Source: Pseudomonadota bacterium (GTDB taxonomy: Bacteria > Pseudomonadota > Alphaproteobacteria > Caulobacterales > Aquidulcibacteraceae). From it: a stretch of DNA of 5,907 nt. Position numbers and translations under genes: made by a program. Below are positions 1 through 5,237 of this stretch, piece by piece. Numbering within the stretch: the first letter of the stretch is position 1; each line of letters begins with the position of its first letter. Where the stretch lies: NCBI GenBank assembly GCA_023461135.1, contig JAEWNX010000018.1:1-5907 (forward strand). Reading direction: 5' to 3'. The notes below the pieces were generated by a model that saw only the letters and a list, made by a program, of their open reading frames with translations, was not told the origin of the DNA and did not search any database.

Positions 1-156
1 CCCCCCACCCGCGCGCCGCGGCGGGGGGCGGCGCGGCGGATGGGGCTTGCGGCGGTGAATGCCGTCGGACCGGCGCGGCGTTTTTTCATGCGTTACGCCG
101 GCGGCGCGGCGGGCGATCTGCCGAAGCTCCTGCGCGGCGAGACGCTCGCGGCGTGA
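1..156 (+). CDS. UbiH/VisC-type ubiquinone-biosynthesis FAD hydroxylase, C-terminal fragment
   Basis: Only the last 51 codons are inside the window; the 5' part lies beyond the left edge. Frame 1 reads through to a TGA at 154-156. The final ~38 residues contain GLAAVNAVGPARRFFMRYAG and then GDLPKLLRGE. This matches, from memory, the C-terminal tail of the UbiH/UbiF/VisC family of FAD-dependent aromatic hydroxylases, where a GL..VN..P.RR.FM segment precedes a GDLP.L.RGE ending. Those enzymes hydroxylate the ring of polyprenylated ubiquinone precursors on the cytoplasmic face of the membrane. The FAD-binding and catalytic parts are not visible, so the exact member (UbiH, UbiF or UbiL-like) cannot be told. 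The first ~13 codons are almost pure G+C and give an Arg/Pro-rich string that does not look like the family, which may be a sequence-quality problem. Confidence 0.7.
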   Translation, partial: PPTRAPRRGAARRMGLAAVNAVGPARRFFMRYAGGAAGDLPKLLRGETLAA

Positions 157-182
157 GCGCCGTATCCAGGCGCATCTTCTGT

Positions 183-202
183 GCTAGCGTCGCTTGAGGA
201 GA
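183..202 (+). promoter_or_regulatory. possible -10-like element and Shine-Dalgarno site for the MFS operon
   Basis: The 53-base gap between the UbiH-like stop and the MFS start holds GTGCTAGCGT (181-190), which resembles the GCTA-type -10 element seen in Caulobacter-like promoters. No good -35 sits at the proper distance upstream. TGAGGAGA (195-202) is a strong ribosome-binding site 7 bases before the ATG at 210, which supports that start. The promoter part is weak; the ribosome-binding site is clear. Confidence 0.35.
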
Positions 203-209
203 CGCGCGC

Positions 210-1619
210 ATGACGGAAACCACGGCGGGAGTGGCGCAGGGGAAACCCGCCGCGAAGATCGATCGGGGCGCCTGGAGCTGGGCGCTGTTCGAGTGGGCGC
301 GTAATCCGTGGGTTCTGCTCGGCATGATCTACGTGTTCACGCCGTATGTTTCGAACGTCGTCATCGGCGATCCGGTGCGTGGGCAGTCCATCATCGCCGG
401 CTGGCACACGATATCGGGCGCAACGATCGCGATCACGGCGCCCTTTCTTGGCGCTGCAACGGACCGGATGGGGCGGCGCAAGCCACTGCTTGGAGTTGCG
501 ACCGCTGTGCTTGCCGCGGCGATTGTCGCGATGTGGTGGTCGTTGCCGAACGATGCGGGACTGCCGCTTTGGGCGATCGGCCTGATGGTGATCGTGAGCG
601 GCGTATCGTTCGTCTATACCGAGGTGGTGCACAACGCGATGCTGACGCGCGCGGCCCCGCCGGGGACATTGTCGCACGTGTCGGGCCTGGGGCTTGCGCT
701 GGGCAGCGTCGCGTCGGTGTTGCTGTTGGTGTTCGTGCTGGTGACGATGGCGTTGCCGGGGCAGGTGGCGCTGCCTGGCATTCCGGACGCGCCGATGTTC
801 GGGCTGGATCCGGCGCAGTATGAGCCGAGCCGCGTGGTGACGCTGTTGTGCGCGGTCTGGCTGATCGTGTTCGCGATTCCGATTTTCCTCTACACGCCGG
901 ATTTGACGACGACAGGCGAGCCGCTGGGCGCGGCGCTGAAGAATGGCGTCGGCAATGTCGTGCGCACGATCCTGAAGCTGCGCGACTATCGCAACGTGGC
1001 GCTCTTCCTCGTCGCACGCATGCTCTATGCGGATGGAAAAACGGCGATCCTGATTTTCAGCGGCGTCTACGTGTCCGGCACGATGGATTGGAATTTGCTG
1101 GAGATGCTGGCGTACGGCATCATCCTCACCGTCTTCGCCATCGCCGGCGGACTGGGCGCGGGGCTGCTGGATCACGCGGTGGGCGTGAAGCGCGCGGTGG
1201 CGATCGAGATTGGCGTGACCGTGCTTTGTCTGATCGGCATGGTGTCGATGTCGCCAACGTCGATGTTCTTCTTCCCTGTCGAACCCGGCGTTGCTGCGTG
1301 GGGCAGCCCGTTCTTCTCGACGGCGCCGGAACTCGCTTACCTGGCCTTCGCCATCGTGATCGCGATTTCCATAACGGCGGCGTACGCCTCGAGCCGTTCG
1401 CTGATGGCGCGCCTCGCGCCGAAGGGCATGGAGGGGGAGGTGTTCGGGCTCTATGCGCTGGCAGGCTCGGCCACGGCTTGGCTGGCGCCGGCTTTGGTGG
1501 CGTATTTCACCTCGACCACGCAGAGTTTGCGGGCGGGATTCGCCTCCATCGTCATTCTGCTGGCGGCAGGCTTTCTGCTATTGCTGTTCGTGAAGCCGCC
1601 GCCCAGAGAGCACGCGTAG
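210..1619 (+). CDS. UMF1/Atg22-like MFS transporter
   Basis: A 469-residue polytopic inner-membrane protein of the major facilitator superfamily, best matching the UMF1 (vacuole effluxer Atg22-like) branch. The N-terminus has the WSWALFEWARNPW segment (residues 22-34), equivalent to the WALYDWANS-like opening of this branch. The MFS loop motif follows as DRMGRRK (85-91). Further family-like segments are VSGLGLALG near residue 155, ARMLYADGKTAILIFSGVY near 270, and RSLMARLAPKGMEGEVFGLY near 395. About 12 hydrophobic segments are visible. The ATG at 210 has a strong Shine-Dalgarno site. Some family members are annotated as amino-acid or sugar exporters, but the bacterial members are mostly uncharacterised and the substrate cannot be read from this sequence. 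The gene ends 9 bases before gtrA-like 1629-2036, so the two are probably cotranscribed. Confidence 0.85.
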   Translation: MTETTAGVAQGKPAAKIDRGAWSWALFEWARNPWVLLGMIYVFTPYVSNVVIGDPVRGQSIIAGWHTISGATIAITAPFLGAATDRMGRRKPLLGVATAVLAAAIVAMWWSLPNDAGLPLWAIGLMVIVSGVSFVYTEVVHNAMLTRAAPPGTLSHVSGLGLALGSVASVLLLVFVLVTMALPGQVALPGIPDAPMFGLDPAQYEPSRVVTLLCAVWLIVFAIPIFLYTPDLTTTGEPLGAALKNGVGNVVRTILKLRDYRNVALFLVARMLYADGKTAILIFSGVYVSGTMDWNLLEMLAYGIILTVFAIAGGLGAGLLDHAVGVKRAVAIEIGVTVLCLIGMVSMSPTSMFFFPVEPGVAAWGSPFFSTAPELAYLAFAIVIAISITAAYASSRSLMARLAPKGMEGEVFGLYALAGSATAWLAPALVAYFTSTTQSLRAGFASIVILLAAGFLLLLFVKPPPREHA

Positions 1620-1628
1620 TCGGAACGC

Positions 1629-2036
1629 ATGACGCCGGAATTTCTGCAGCAATTGTTGGCGCGCGAGGTGGTGCGCGACTTCCTGCGCTTCGCCGCAGTG
1701 GGCGCGGTGGCGACGGCGGCGCACTACGCCGTGCTGATCGCGTTGACGGAATTGGGCGGCATGGATCCGGTGGCTGGGACGGTGTTCGGCTTCGCGGTGG
1801 GCGCCGTAGTGAGCTACACGCTGAACCGGCGCTACACGTTCGCGGTGCGGCCTGCCTACATGCGCGGCTTCGTGAAGTTCGCAATTGTGATTGGGATTGG
1901 CGCCGTGCTGAACGCGGCGATCGTGGCGTTGTTCATCCGAGTCGGACTGCACTACATGGTGGCGCAGGTGATCGCGACGGGCGTCGTGCTGATCTGGAAC
2001 TTTGCGGGGGCGCGACTCATCGTGTTTCGCGCGTGA
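1629..2036 (+). CDS. GtrA-family membrane protein
   Basis: A 135-residue protein with four predicted membrane helices at about residues 20-42, 47-64, 80-104 and 108-131, the usual size and layout of the GtrA family. The signature SYTLNRRYTF lies at residues 62-71, after helix 2, and the family-like ending NFAGARLIVFR at 124-134. GtrA-type proteins act with polyprenyl-phosphate sugars: some are thought to flip them across the inner membrane, others to anchor partner enzymes. The start follows the MFS stop by 9 bases and has only a weak ribosome-binding site, so translation may depend on the upstream gene. The stop TGA (2034-2036) overlaps a possible GTG start for the next gene. Family assignment is firm; the particular lipid-linked sugar is unknown. 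Confidence 0.9.
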   Translation: MTPEFLQQLLAREVVRDFLRFAAVGAVATAAHYAVLIALTELGGMDPVAGTVFGFAVGAVVSYTLNRRYTFAVRPAYMRGFVKFAIVIGIGAVLNAAIVALFIRVGLHYMVAQVIATGVVLIWNFAGARLIVFRA

Positions 2037-2041
2037 ACGCG

Positions 2042-2578
2042 ATGTCTGACCTGCCGCTCGCGGTCGATCTCGATGGCACGCTGATCCGTACGGACATCTT
2101 CACGCAACAGCTGATGCGTTTTGCGATGCGTGCGCCCTGGCGGCTGCCGCAATTGGCGCTGTGGTTCGCGCATGGGCGCGCGTACGTGAAGGCGCAGCTG
2201 GCGGCGTATGCGCCGGATGCGGCGACGCTGCCGTATGATGCGCGCGTTATGGAGTGGCTGCGCGCGGAGAAAGCGCGGGGGCGGACGATTGTGCTGGCGA
2301 GCGCGTCGGATCGCAGCGCGGTGGAGGCGGTGGCGAAGCATGTGGGCTTGTTCGACCGCGTGTTTGCGTCCGACGGGCGGATCAATTTGAAGGCGCAGCG
2401 GAAGGCCGAGGCGTTGGCGGCGGCGTTTCCGCAGGGATTTGTCTATGCGGGCAATGAGGGCGCGGACCTGCGCGTGTGGGAGAAGGCCTCGGGGGCGGTG
2501 CTGGTGAATTGTGATCCGGCTTTCGCGCGCAAATGCGGGACGCGCTTTGCGATCGAGCGCAGTTTCGACCGCGTCTAG
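2042..2578 (+). CDS. HAD-superfamily phosphatase, like the domain fused to UbiA prenyltransferases
   Basis: A 178-residue soluble protein with all four HAD motifs: motif I AVDLDGTL with nucleophile Asp9 and Asp11; motif II at VLASAS (Ser87); motif III Lys117 in INLKAQRK; motif IV YAGNEGADLRVW (137-142). An insert of about 50 residues after motif I, rich in aromatic and basic residues (LALWFAHGRAYVKAQL), matches, from memory, the N-terminal HAD domain of HAD-UbiA fusion proteins. Such fusions make or process polyprenyl-phosphoryl pentoses. Here the protein stops after the HAD domain; no UbiA helices follow. A GTG at 2033 would give a three-residue-longer form overlapping the gtrA-like stop (GTGA). 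The ATG at 2042 is preferred because DLPLAVDLDGT then begins at the usual distance. Likely reaction: removal of phosphate from a lipid-linked sugar phosphate (inference). Confidence 0.85.
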   Translation: MSDLPLAVDLDGTLIRTDIFTQQLMRFAMRAPWRLPQLALWFAHGRAYVKAQLAAYAPDAATLPYDARVMEWLRAEKARGRTIVLASASDRSAVEAVAKHVGLFDRVFASDGRINLKAQRKAEALAAAFPQGFVYAGNEGADLRVWEKASGAVLVNCDPAFARKCGTRFAIERSFDRV

Positions 2579-2724
2579 TGGCGCTTGAAGTACTGCACGG
2601 CGCGTTCGTGCTTTTCGGCGGCGGCGCGGGACTTGAACGTGCCGAGGTTGCGACGTTTGCCGGTCTTCGGGTTCTTCTTGCGCGAGTAGAGGCGATATTC
2701 GCCAGATTTGAGCTTGCGGATCAT
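2575..2724 (-). CDS. small very basic protein, 49 aa, function unknown
   Basis: Reading from ATG (2724-2722) to TAG (2577-2575) gives 49 residues beginning MIRKLKSGEYRLYSRKKNPK and ending AVQYFKRH. About a third of the residues are Lys or Arg. The pattern is three short strand-like pieces (GEYRLYSR, GKRRNLGTF) followed by an amphipathic helix (residues 31-47). This resembles the small beta-beta-beta-alpha DNA-binding folds of AP2 and integrase arm domains, though that is only a shape-level inference. I recall near-identical small hypothetical proteins in other soil bacteria but cannot name a family. The ATG overlaps the stop of the upstream 245-residue gene as ATGA, so the two are probably translationally coupled; its own ribosome-binding site (GAAGA) is weak. 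Its stop interlocks with the HAD gene's stop in a CTAG palindrome. Confidence 0.75.
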   Translation of the reverse strand: MIRKLKSGEYRLYSRKKNPKTGKRRNLGTFKSRAAAEKHERAVQYFKRH

Positions 2725-3458
2725 TCTTCGTACTCATCCGAGCCTTGCACCCAGAGGAAGGACTGGATGTCGATCATGTCCCTGGGACGAAGTTCGCGCT
2801 GGTCGCGTCGGACTTGCGCGGCGAAGTCGAGCGCGTTGGCGTAGGTGCGCGCGGAGGGGCGGGATTCGTAGCGATAGTCGAAGCCGTATTCGCGGGCGGC
2901 GGCGCGCATGACGTTGGGCTTGATGAAGAGATGGCGGCGCGGCTGGGCGATGAAGCCGAACACGGTGGCGATGGGCCAGGTAAGCACGCGCGTTTGCTTG
3001 CGGGGCAAGGCGGCGACGGTTTCGACCCAGCGGTCGAAGTCGCCATCGCCGTGGAGCCATTCGTAGAGGCCGAGCGCGAAGGCGCGGGCCCCGCCGGGCG
3101 CTTTGACGGCGTCGCGGAGCGCCATTTTTTCGAACGAGAAAATGAGATTGGTGCGCGCTTCGATCTTGACGGCTTGAGCGGCGATCTCGTCGTAACGCTT
3201 GCGCTTGAGGAGCGCGGCGAAGTCGGGTTCGTCGAGCGTTTCCAGCCAGGCCTTGTGGGCGTTCCATTTGTAGTCGCGCTCCCAAGCGACGTAGGTCTCG
3301 TCGAAGAAGCCGCCGGGAAACATGCGCAGAAACTTGCGCCGGCACTTGAGTGCGCCGGCGGGGAGCGCTGCTTGTTTGCGCACGAGCTTGCGCGGGCTGG
3401 CGCCGCGTTTGGCGTTGTGGCGTGGGGCGGACGGTAATGGCTTGGTGCGGACGGACAT
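2721..3458 (-). CDS. conserved-looking protein of unknown function, 245 aa
   Basis: A soluble protein without signal peptide or membrane helices. The first ~45 residues are basic and low in complexity (SVRTKPLPSAPRHNAKRG). A compact domain follows with many aromatic residues and distinctive strings: FPGGFFDETYVAWERDYKWN (47-66), ARTNLIFSFEKMALRDAV (101-118), LPRKQTRVLTWPIATVFGFI (151-170), HLFIKPNVMRAAA (176-188) and the ending PRDMIDIQSFLWVQGSDEY (225-243). Such strings are typical of a conserved enzyme or binding domain, but I do not recognise the family. The ATG at 3458 was chosen over an in-frame start at 3539 because AAGGA lies 5 bases upstream of it and the extra 27 residues look like untranslated leader. 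The stop TGA overlaps the ATG of the 49-residue gene. Function is unknown. Confidence 0.8.
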   Translation of the reverse strand: MSVRTKPLPSAPRHNAKRGASPRKLVRKQAALPAGALKCRRKFLRMFPGGFFDETYVAWERDYKWNAHKAWLETLDEPDFAALLKRKRYDEIAAQAVKIEARTNLIFSFEKMALRDAVKAPGGARAFALGLYEWLHGDGDFDRWVETVAALPRKQTRVLTWPIATVFGFIAQPRRHLFIKPNVMRAAAREYGFDYRYESRPSARTYANALDFAAQVRRDQRELRPRDMIDIQSFLWVQGSDEYEE

Positions 3459-3472
3459 GGGCTTCCTTTCCA

Positions 3473-3481
3473 CTTTGAAAG
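3473..3481. repeat. short palindrome CTTTGAAAG upstream of the 245-aa gene
   Basis: CTTT-G-AAAG is a perfect 4-bp inverted repeat lying 14 bases before the ATG at 3458, just upstream of the ribosome-binding site. It could be an operator half or chance. Its arms resemble those of the palindrome at 5081-5095. Confidence 0.25.
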
Positions 3482-3540
3482 CCCGCGCGTGCGTCGCAGT
3501 TCCTGTGACGGCCGCTTGTGGAGATTGCCGAATCCTCACT

Positions 3541-3575
3541 TTGGTTGGGGCGGAACCAATGTTTTCCTCACATTG
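3541..3575. promoter_or_regulatory. two overlapping, mutually exclusive inverted repeats in the GNAT leader
   Basis: The 140-base gap between the divergent 245-residue gene and the acetyltransferase holds TTGGTT (3541-3546) with AACCAA (3554-3559), 7-base loop, and CAATG (3557-3561) with CATTG (3571-3575), 9-base loop. The right arm of the first shares three bases with the left arm of the second, so both hairpins cannot form at once. They end 7 bases before the ribosome-binding site GAGGGGAG. They may be protein-binding sites or a leader structure. The rest of 3459-3598 shows no convincing promoter. Confidence 0.4.
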
Positions 3576-3598
3576 AGCGAGCGAGGGGAGAACGGGTC

Positions 3599-4126
3599 TT
3601 GCTGATACTGACTGCGGAGCGCCTGGCGCTCCTGGCGTTGGACCGTGACTTGGCGGCGCTGCAATCCAGCAGCCGCACAGCTTTTTTCAACGCCATCGCC
3701 GTGATGCACGAGCCGTTATGGCCACCGGCGCCGTTCGAGGCGGGGGCGTTCGAGTGGGCGGCGAAGAATCTCGCGCACGATCCGGACGGGCAAGGCTGGT
3801 ACGGCTGGCTGCTGCTCGCCAATGACGGCGAGCGCGCTCCGCCGCGGCTGGTCGGGATCGCGGCGTTGATTGGACGCCCGGACGAGGACGGGGACGTGGA
3901 GCTGGCCTTCGGGCTGCAGCCGGATTTCCGCGGCCGCGGCTACGGCAGCGAGACGATCGGCACGCTCGTGCGCTGGGCGTTCGAGCAGGGGGCGCGGCGC
4001 GTTGTCGTGCATCTCGATGCAGAGGACGTCGCCGCGGCGCGGACGCTGGCCAAGAGCGGATTTGCCGACACGTACGAGCCGCCATACCCGGGCGTGGCGC
4101 GGTGGGCCCTAAGCGCGGCGGCTTAA
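3599..4126 (+). CDS. GNAT-family N-acetyltransferase (RimJ/RimL-like)
   Basis: A 175-residue cytoplasmic acetyltransferase using acetyl-CoA. The opening MLILTAERLALLAL is the typical first strand of RimJ/RimL-type GNAT proteins (T-x-RL-x-L). The acetyl-CoA-binding motif A is DVELAFGLQPDFRGRGYGSE (99-118), with the R-x-x-G-x-G loop at 111-116, then the helix ETIGTLVRWAFEQGARRVVV. The usual D-x-x-N-x-x-S region near the C-terminus reads LDAEDVAAARTLAKSGF (139-155), so the common Asn and Ser are replaced by Asp and Ala. The start is taken as TTG at 3599, because GAGGGGAG lies 8 bases upstream and this places the first strand at residue 2. The in-frame ATG at 3518 adds 27 residues unlike the family. 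The gene ends 2 bases from the convergent regulator. The substrate is unknown. Confidence 0.82.
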   Translation: MLILTAERLALLALDRDLAALQSSSRTAFFNAIAVMHEPLWPPAPFEAGAFEWAAKNLAHDPDGQGWYGWLLLANDGERAPPRLVGIAALIGRPDEDGDVELAFGLQPDFRGRGYGSETIGTLVRWAFEQGARRVVVHLDAEDVAAARTLAKSGFADTYEPPYPGVARWALSAAA

Positions 4127-4128
4127 GG

Positions 4129-4431
4129 CTACTCCGCAGCGTTGAGCAGGGACTGCAGGCGGTCGAGGTAGGCGATCCAGGCGGCGCGTCCTTGTTTGGT
4201 GAGGTGGACCAGCGTCAGCGGCTTCTTGCCTTCGAATTTCTTCTCGATCTTCACGTAGCCGGCTTCTTCCAGCTTGGAGAGGTGCGTCGACAGATTGCCG
4301 TCGGTGGCGTTGACCTTCGCCTTGAGCTCCACGAATGGGGCCGGAGAGACGGTCGACAAATACGCCATCACACCAAGCCGCAAGCGGCCGTGAATGACGT
4401 CGTCGATCTCGGTGTGGTCGAAGCGGGACAC
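4129..4431 (-). CDS. winged-helix transcriptional regulator (HTH_34/MarR-ArsR-like)
   Basis: A 100-residue DNA-binding protein that is a single winged helix-turn-helix domain. An N-terminal helix region, DDVIHGRLRLGVMAYL (10-25), is followed by the HTH at FVELKAKVNATDGNLSTHLS (33-52). The recognition helix is within DGNLSTHLSKLEEAGYV, and the wing is VKIEKKFEGKKPLTLVHLT (60-78). A C-terminal helix (GRAAWIAYLDRLQSLL) probably makes the dimer. TDGNLSxHLxxLEEAGYV is typical of the winged-helix family named HTH_34. The start is GTG at 4431, giving the expected SRFDHTEIDDVIHGRLRL opening 11 bases after the upstream gene's stop; the ribosome-binding site (GAGAG) is weak, so coupling is likely. No ligand or metal site is visible. 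It probably controls its own operon through the palindrome at 5081-5095. Confidence 0.85.
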   Translation of the reverse strand: MSRFDHTEIDDVIHGRLRLGVMAYLSTVSPAPFVELKAKVNATDGNLSTHLSKLEEAGYVKIEKKFEGKKPLTLVHLTKQGRAAWIAYLDRLQSLLNAAE

Positions 4432-4442
4432 GCTGTGCGCTC

Positions 4443-5063
4443 TCAGACGATGGCGGACGGTTCGCGCCGCATCAGCACGAGCCCGGGCGCGAGCAGGACC
4501 AGCAAGCTGCCAATGGCCGCGTTCAAGTAGGCCCAGTTCTGATTGGCGAACAGACAAAGCGTGCCGGCGACGGCGAAGGAGAGCCAGGCGAAGGCGGTGA
4601 GCCAGCCTTGCTGTGAAAGCTTGGCCGTGCCGAACAGGGCGGCGCCGTAGAGCGCGAAGGCGGCGCCAAAGATCGCATTGGGCGCGGTTGAATCCGACTC
4701 AATGATCATTCGGACGATGGAGCCGATCGACACCGCAAGAATGGCCAGCGCCGCACCGCGCCACATCGCGGACTCCGCGCGTACGCCGATGCTGGTGAGG
4801 CCAGGCTTCTGACGCGTGCGTTGGCCCAACAGGAACATGCCCACGCCCGCGATCACGCCATAAGCGATCCAAACCGCGGCGAAGGCCGCACCGTTCATGT
4901 AAGGGACGTAGCCCTCAAGCACGCCCCAGTGCGCGCTGAAGGCGGCGGCGTTCAAGACGCCCCAGAACACAAGGTACGAGCCGCCAAGCAGCGGTGCGTG
5001 ACGGCCTTCCTCGGCAAGCGTTCGCGCGTACGCCAGATCTTGCAGCATTTCCTCGCGGGTCAC
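4443..5063 (-). CDS. six-helix membrane protein of unknown function, paired with the regulator
   Basis: A 206-residue inner-membrane protein. A short amphipathic N-terminus (TREEMLQDLAYARTLAEEGR) precedes six predicted helices at about 25-46, 57-80, 101-121, 127-148, 153-172 and 176-198, and the tail MRREPSAIV is basic. There is no signal peptide, recognised catalytic motif or transporter signature. The start is GTG at 5063 with a perfect AGGAGG (5075-5070) six bases upstream, the best ribosome-binding site in the window. The regulator gene follows 11 bases after the stop. Pairs of a small winged-helix regulator with an integral membrane protein are common in Proteobacteria, and the membrane protein is usually the regulated cargo; its biochemical role is not known to me. 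A promoter and palindromic operator lie directly upstream. Confidence 0.8.
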   Translation of the reverse strand: MTREEMLQDLAYARTLAEEGRHAPLLGGSYLVFWGVLNAAAFSAHWGVLEGYVPYMNGAAFAAVWIAYGVIAGVGMFLLGQRTRQKPGLTSIGVRAESAMWRGAALAILAVSIGSIVRMIIESDSTAPNAIFGAAFALYGAALFGTAKLSQQGWLTAFAWLSFAVAGTLCLFANQNWAYLNAAIGSLLVLLAPGLVLMRREPSAIV

Positions 5064-5080
5064 CGGACGCCTCCTCTATG

Positions 5081-5095
5081 CTTTGATATACAAAG
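5081..5095. promoter_or_regulatory. palindromic operator candidate CTTTG-N5-CAAAG
   Basis: CTTTG (5081-5085) and CAAAG (5091-5095) are perfect inverted 5-bp arms around ATATA, unusually AT-rich for this sequence. The site overlaps the downstream part of the -10 hexamer and the expected transcription start of the membrane-protein/regulator operon, and ends 5 bases before the AGGAGG site. A dimeric winged-helix repressor bound here would block transcription. That the adjacent regulator is the binder is inference. Confidence 0.55.
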
Positions 5096-5120
5096 TACTC
5101 TGTGGAGGGCGTGTTGTCAA
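5092..5120 (-). promoter_or_regulatory. sigma-70-type promoter for the membrane protein/regulator operon
   Basis: On the - strand TTGACA (5120-5115) is a perfect -35. A 17-base spacer leads to TACTTT (5097-5092), a moderate -10. The predicted start near 5085 gives a leader of about 20 bases that still includes AGGAGG. The -10 shares bases with the CTTTG-N5-CAAAG palindrome. Confidence 0.6.
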
Positions 5121-5150
5121 CCCCAGGCTTGCGGCGGCCCCATACCGTCA

Positions 5151-5192
5151 GGCGCGCTGAACGCGTTTCGCGCGCCAAGTAAACCATTGACG
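5151..5192. promoter_or_regulatory. weak inverted repeat and -35-like TTGACG before the 58-aa gene
   Basis: Between the - strand promoter and the 58-residue gene lie GGCGCG (5151-5156) and CGCGCC (5171-5176), a 6-bp inverted repeat with a 14-base loop containing the palindrome ACGCGT. TTGACG (5187-5192) would be a good alphaproteobacterial -35 for the + strand, but no clear -10 follows at the right distance. The region is probably a divergent control region; the individual parts are weak. Confidence 0.25.
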
Positions 5193-5237
5193 TCATGCGC
5201 TTTCGCACCAAGCTTGCCGCGGTTGGTCCAGGAAGAG

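Noticed and set aside
93..1175. A 360-codon open frame on the - strand opposite the MFS gene.
   Set aside because: Its translation is a His/Arg/Gln-rich string with no hydrophobic core or motif. It is the antisense shadow of a well-recognised transporter in high-GC DNA.
848..2041. A long + strand open frame running into the HAD gene from inside the MFS gene.
   Set aside because: The part before 2042 is Arg/Gly-rich and overlaps the true MFS and GtrA frames. Only the part from 2042 has HAD motifs.
2734..3345. A 203-codon - strand frame overlapping the 245-aa gene.
   Set aside because: Arg/Ala-rich out-of-frame shadow of the 245-aa gene.
2745..3437. A 230-codon + strand frame opposite the 245-aa gene.
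   Set aside because: It looks fairly protein-like, but the - strand frame has the ribosome-binding site, ATGA coupling and distinctive conserved-type strings. This one has no good start site.
4124..4140. Searched for an intrinsic terminator between the GNAT and regulator genes.
   Set aside because: Only two bases separate the stops, and no hairpin with a T-run is visible on either strand.
4102..4530. A 142-codon + strand frame opposite the regulator.
   Set aside because: Antisense to a clear winged-helix domain and overlaps the end of the GNAT gene.
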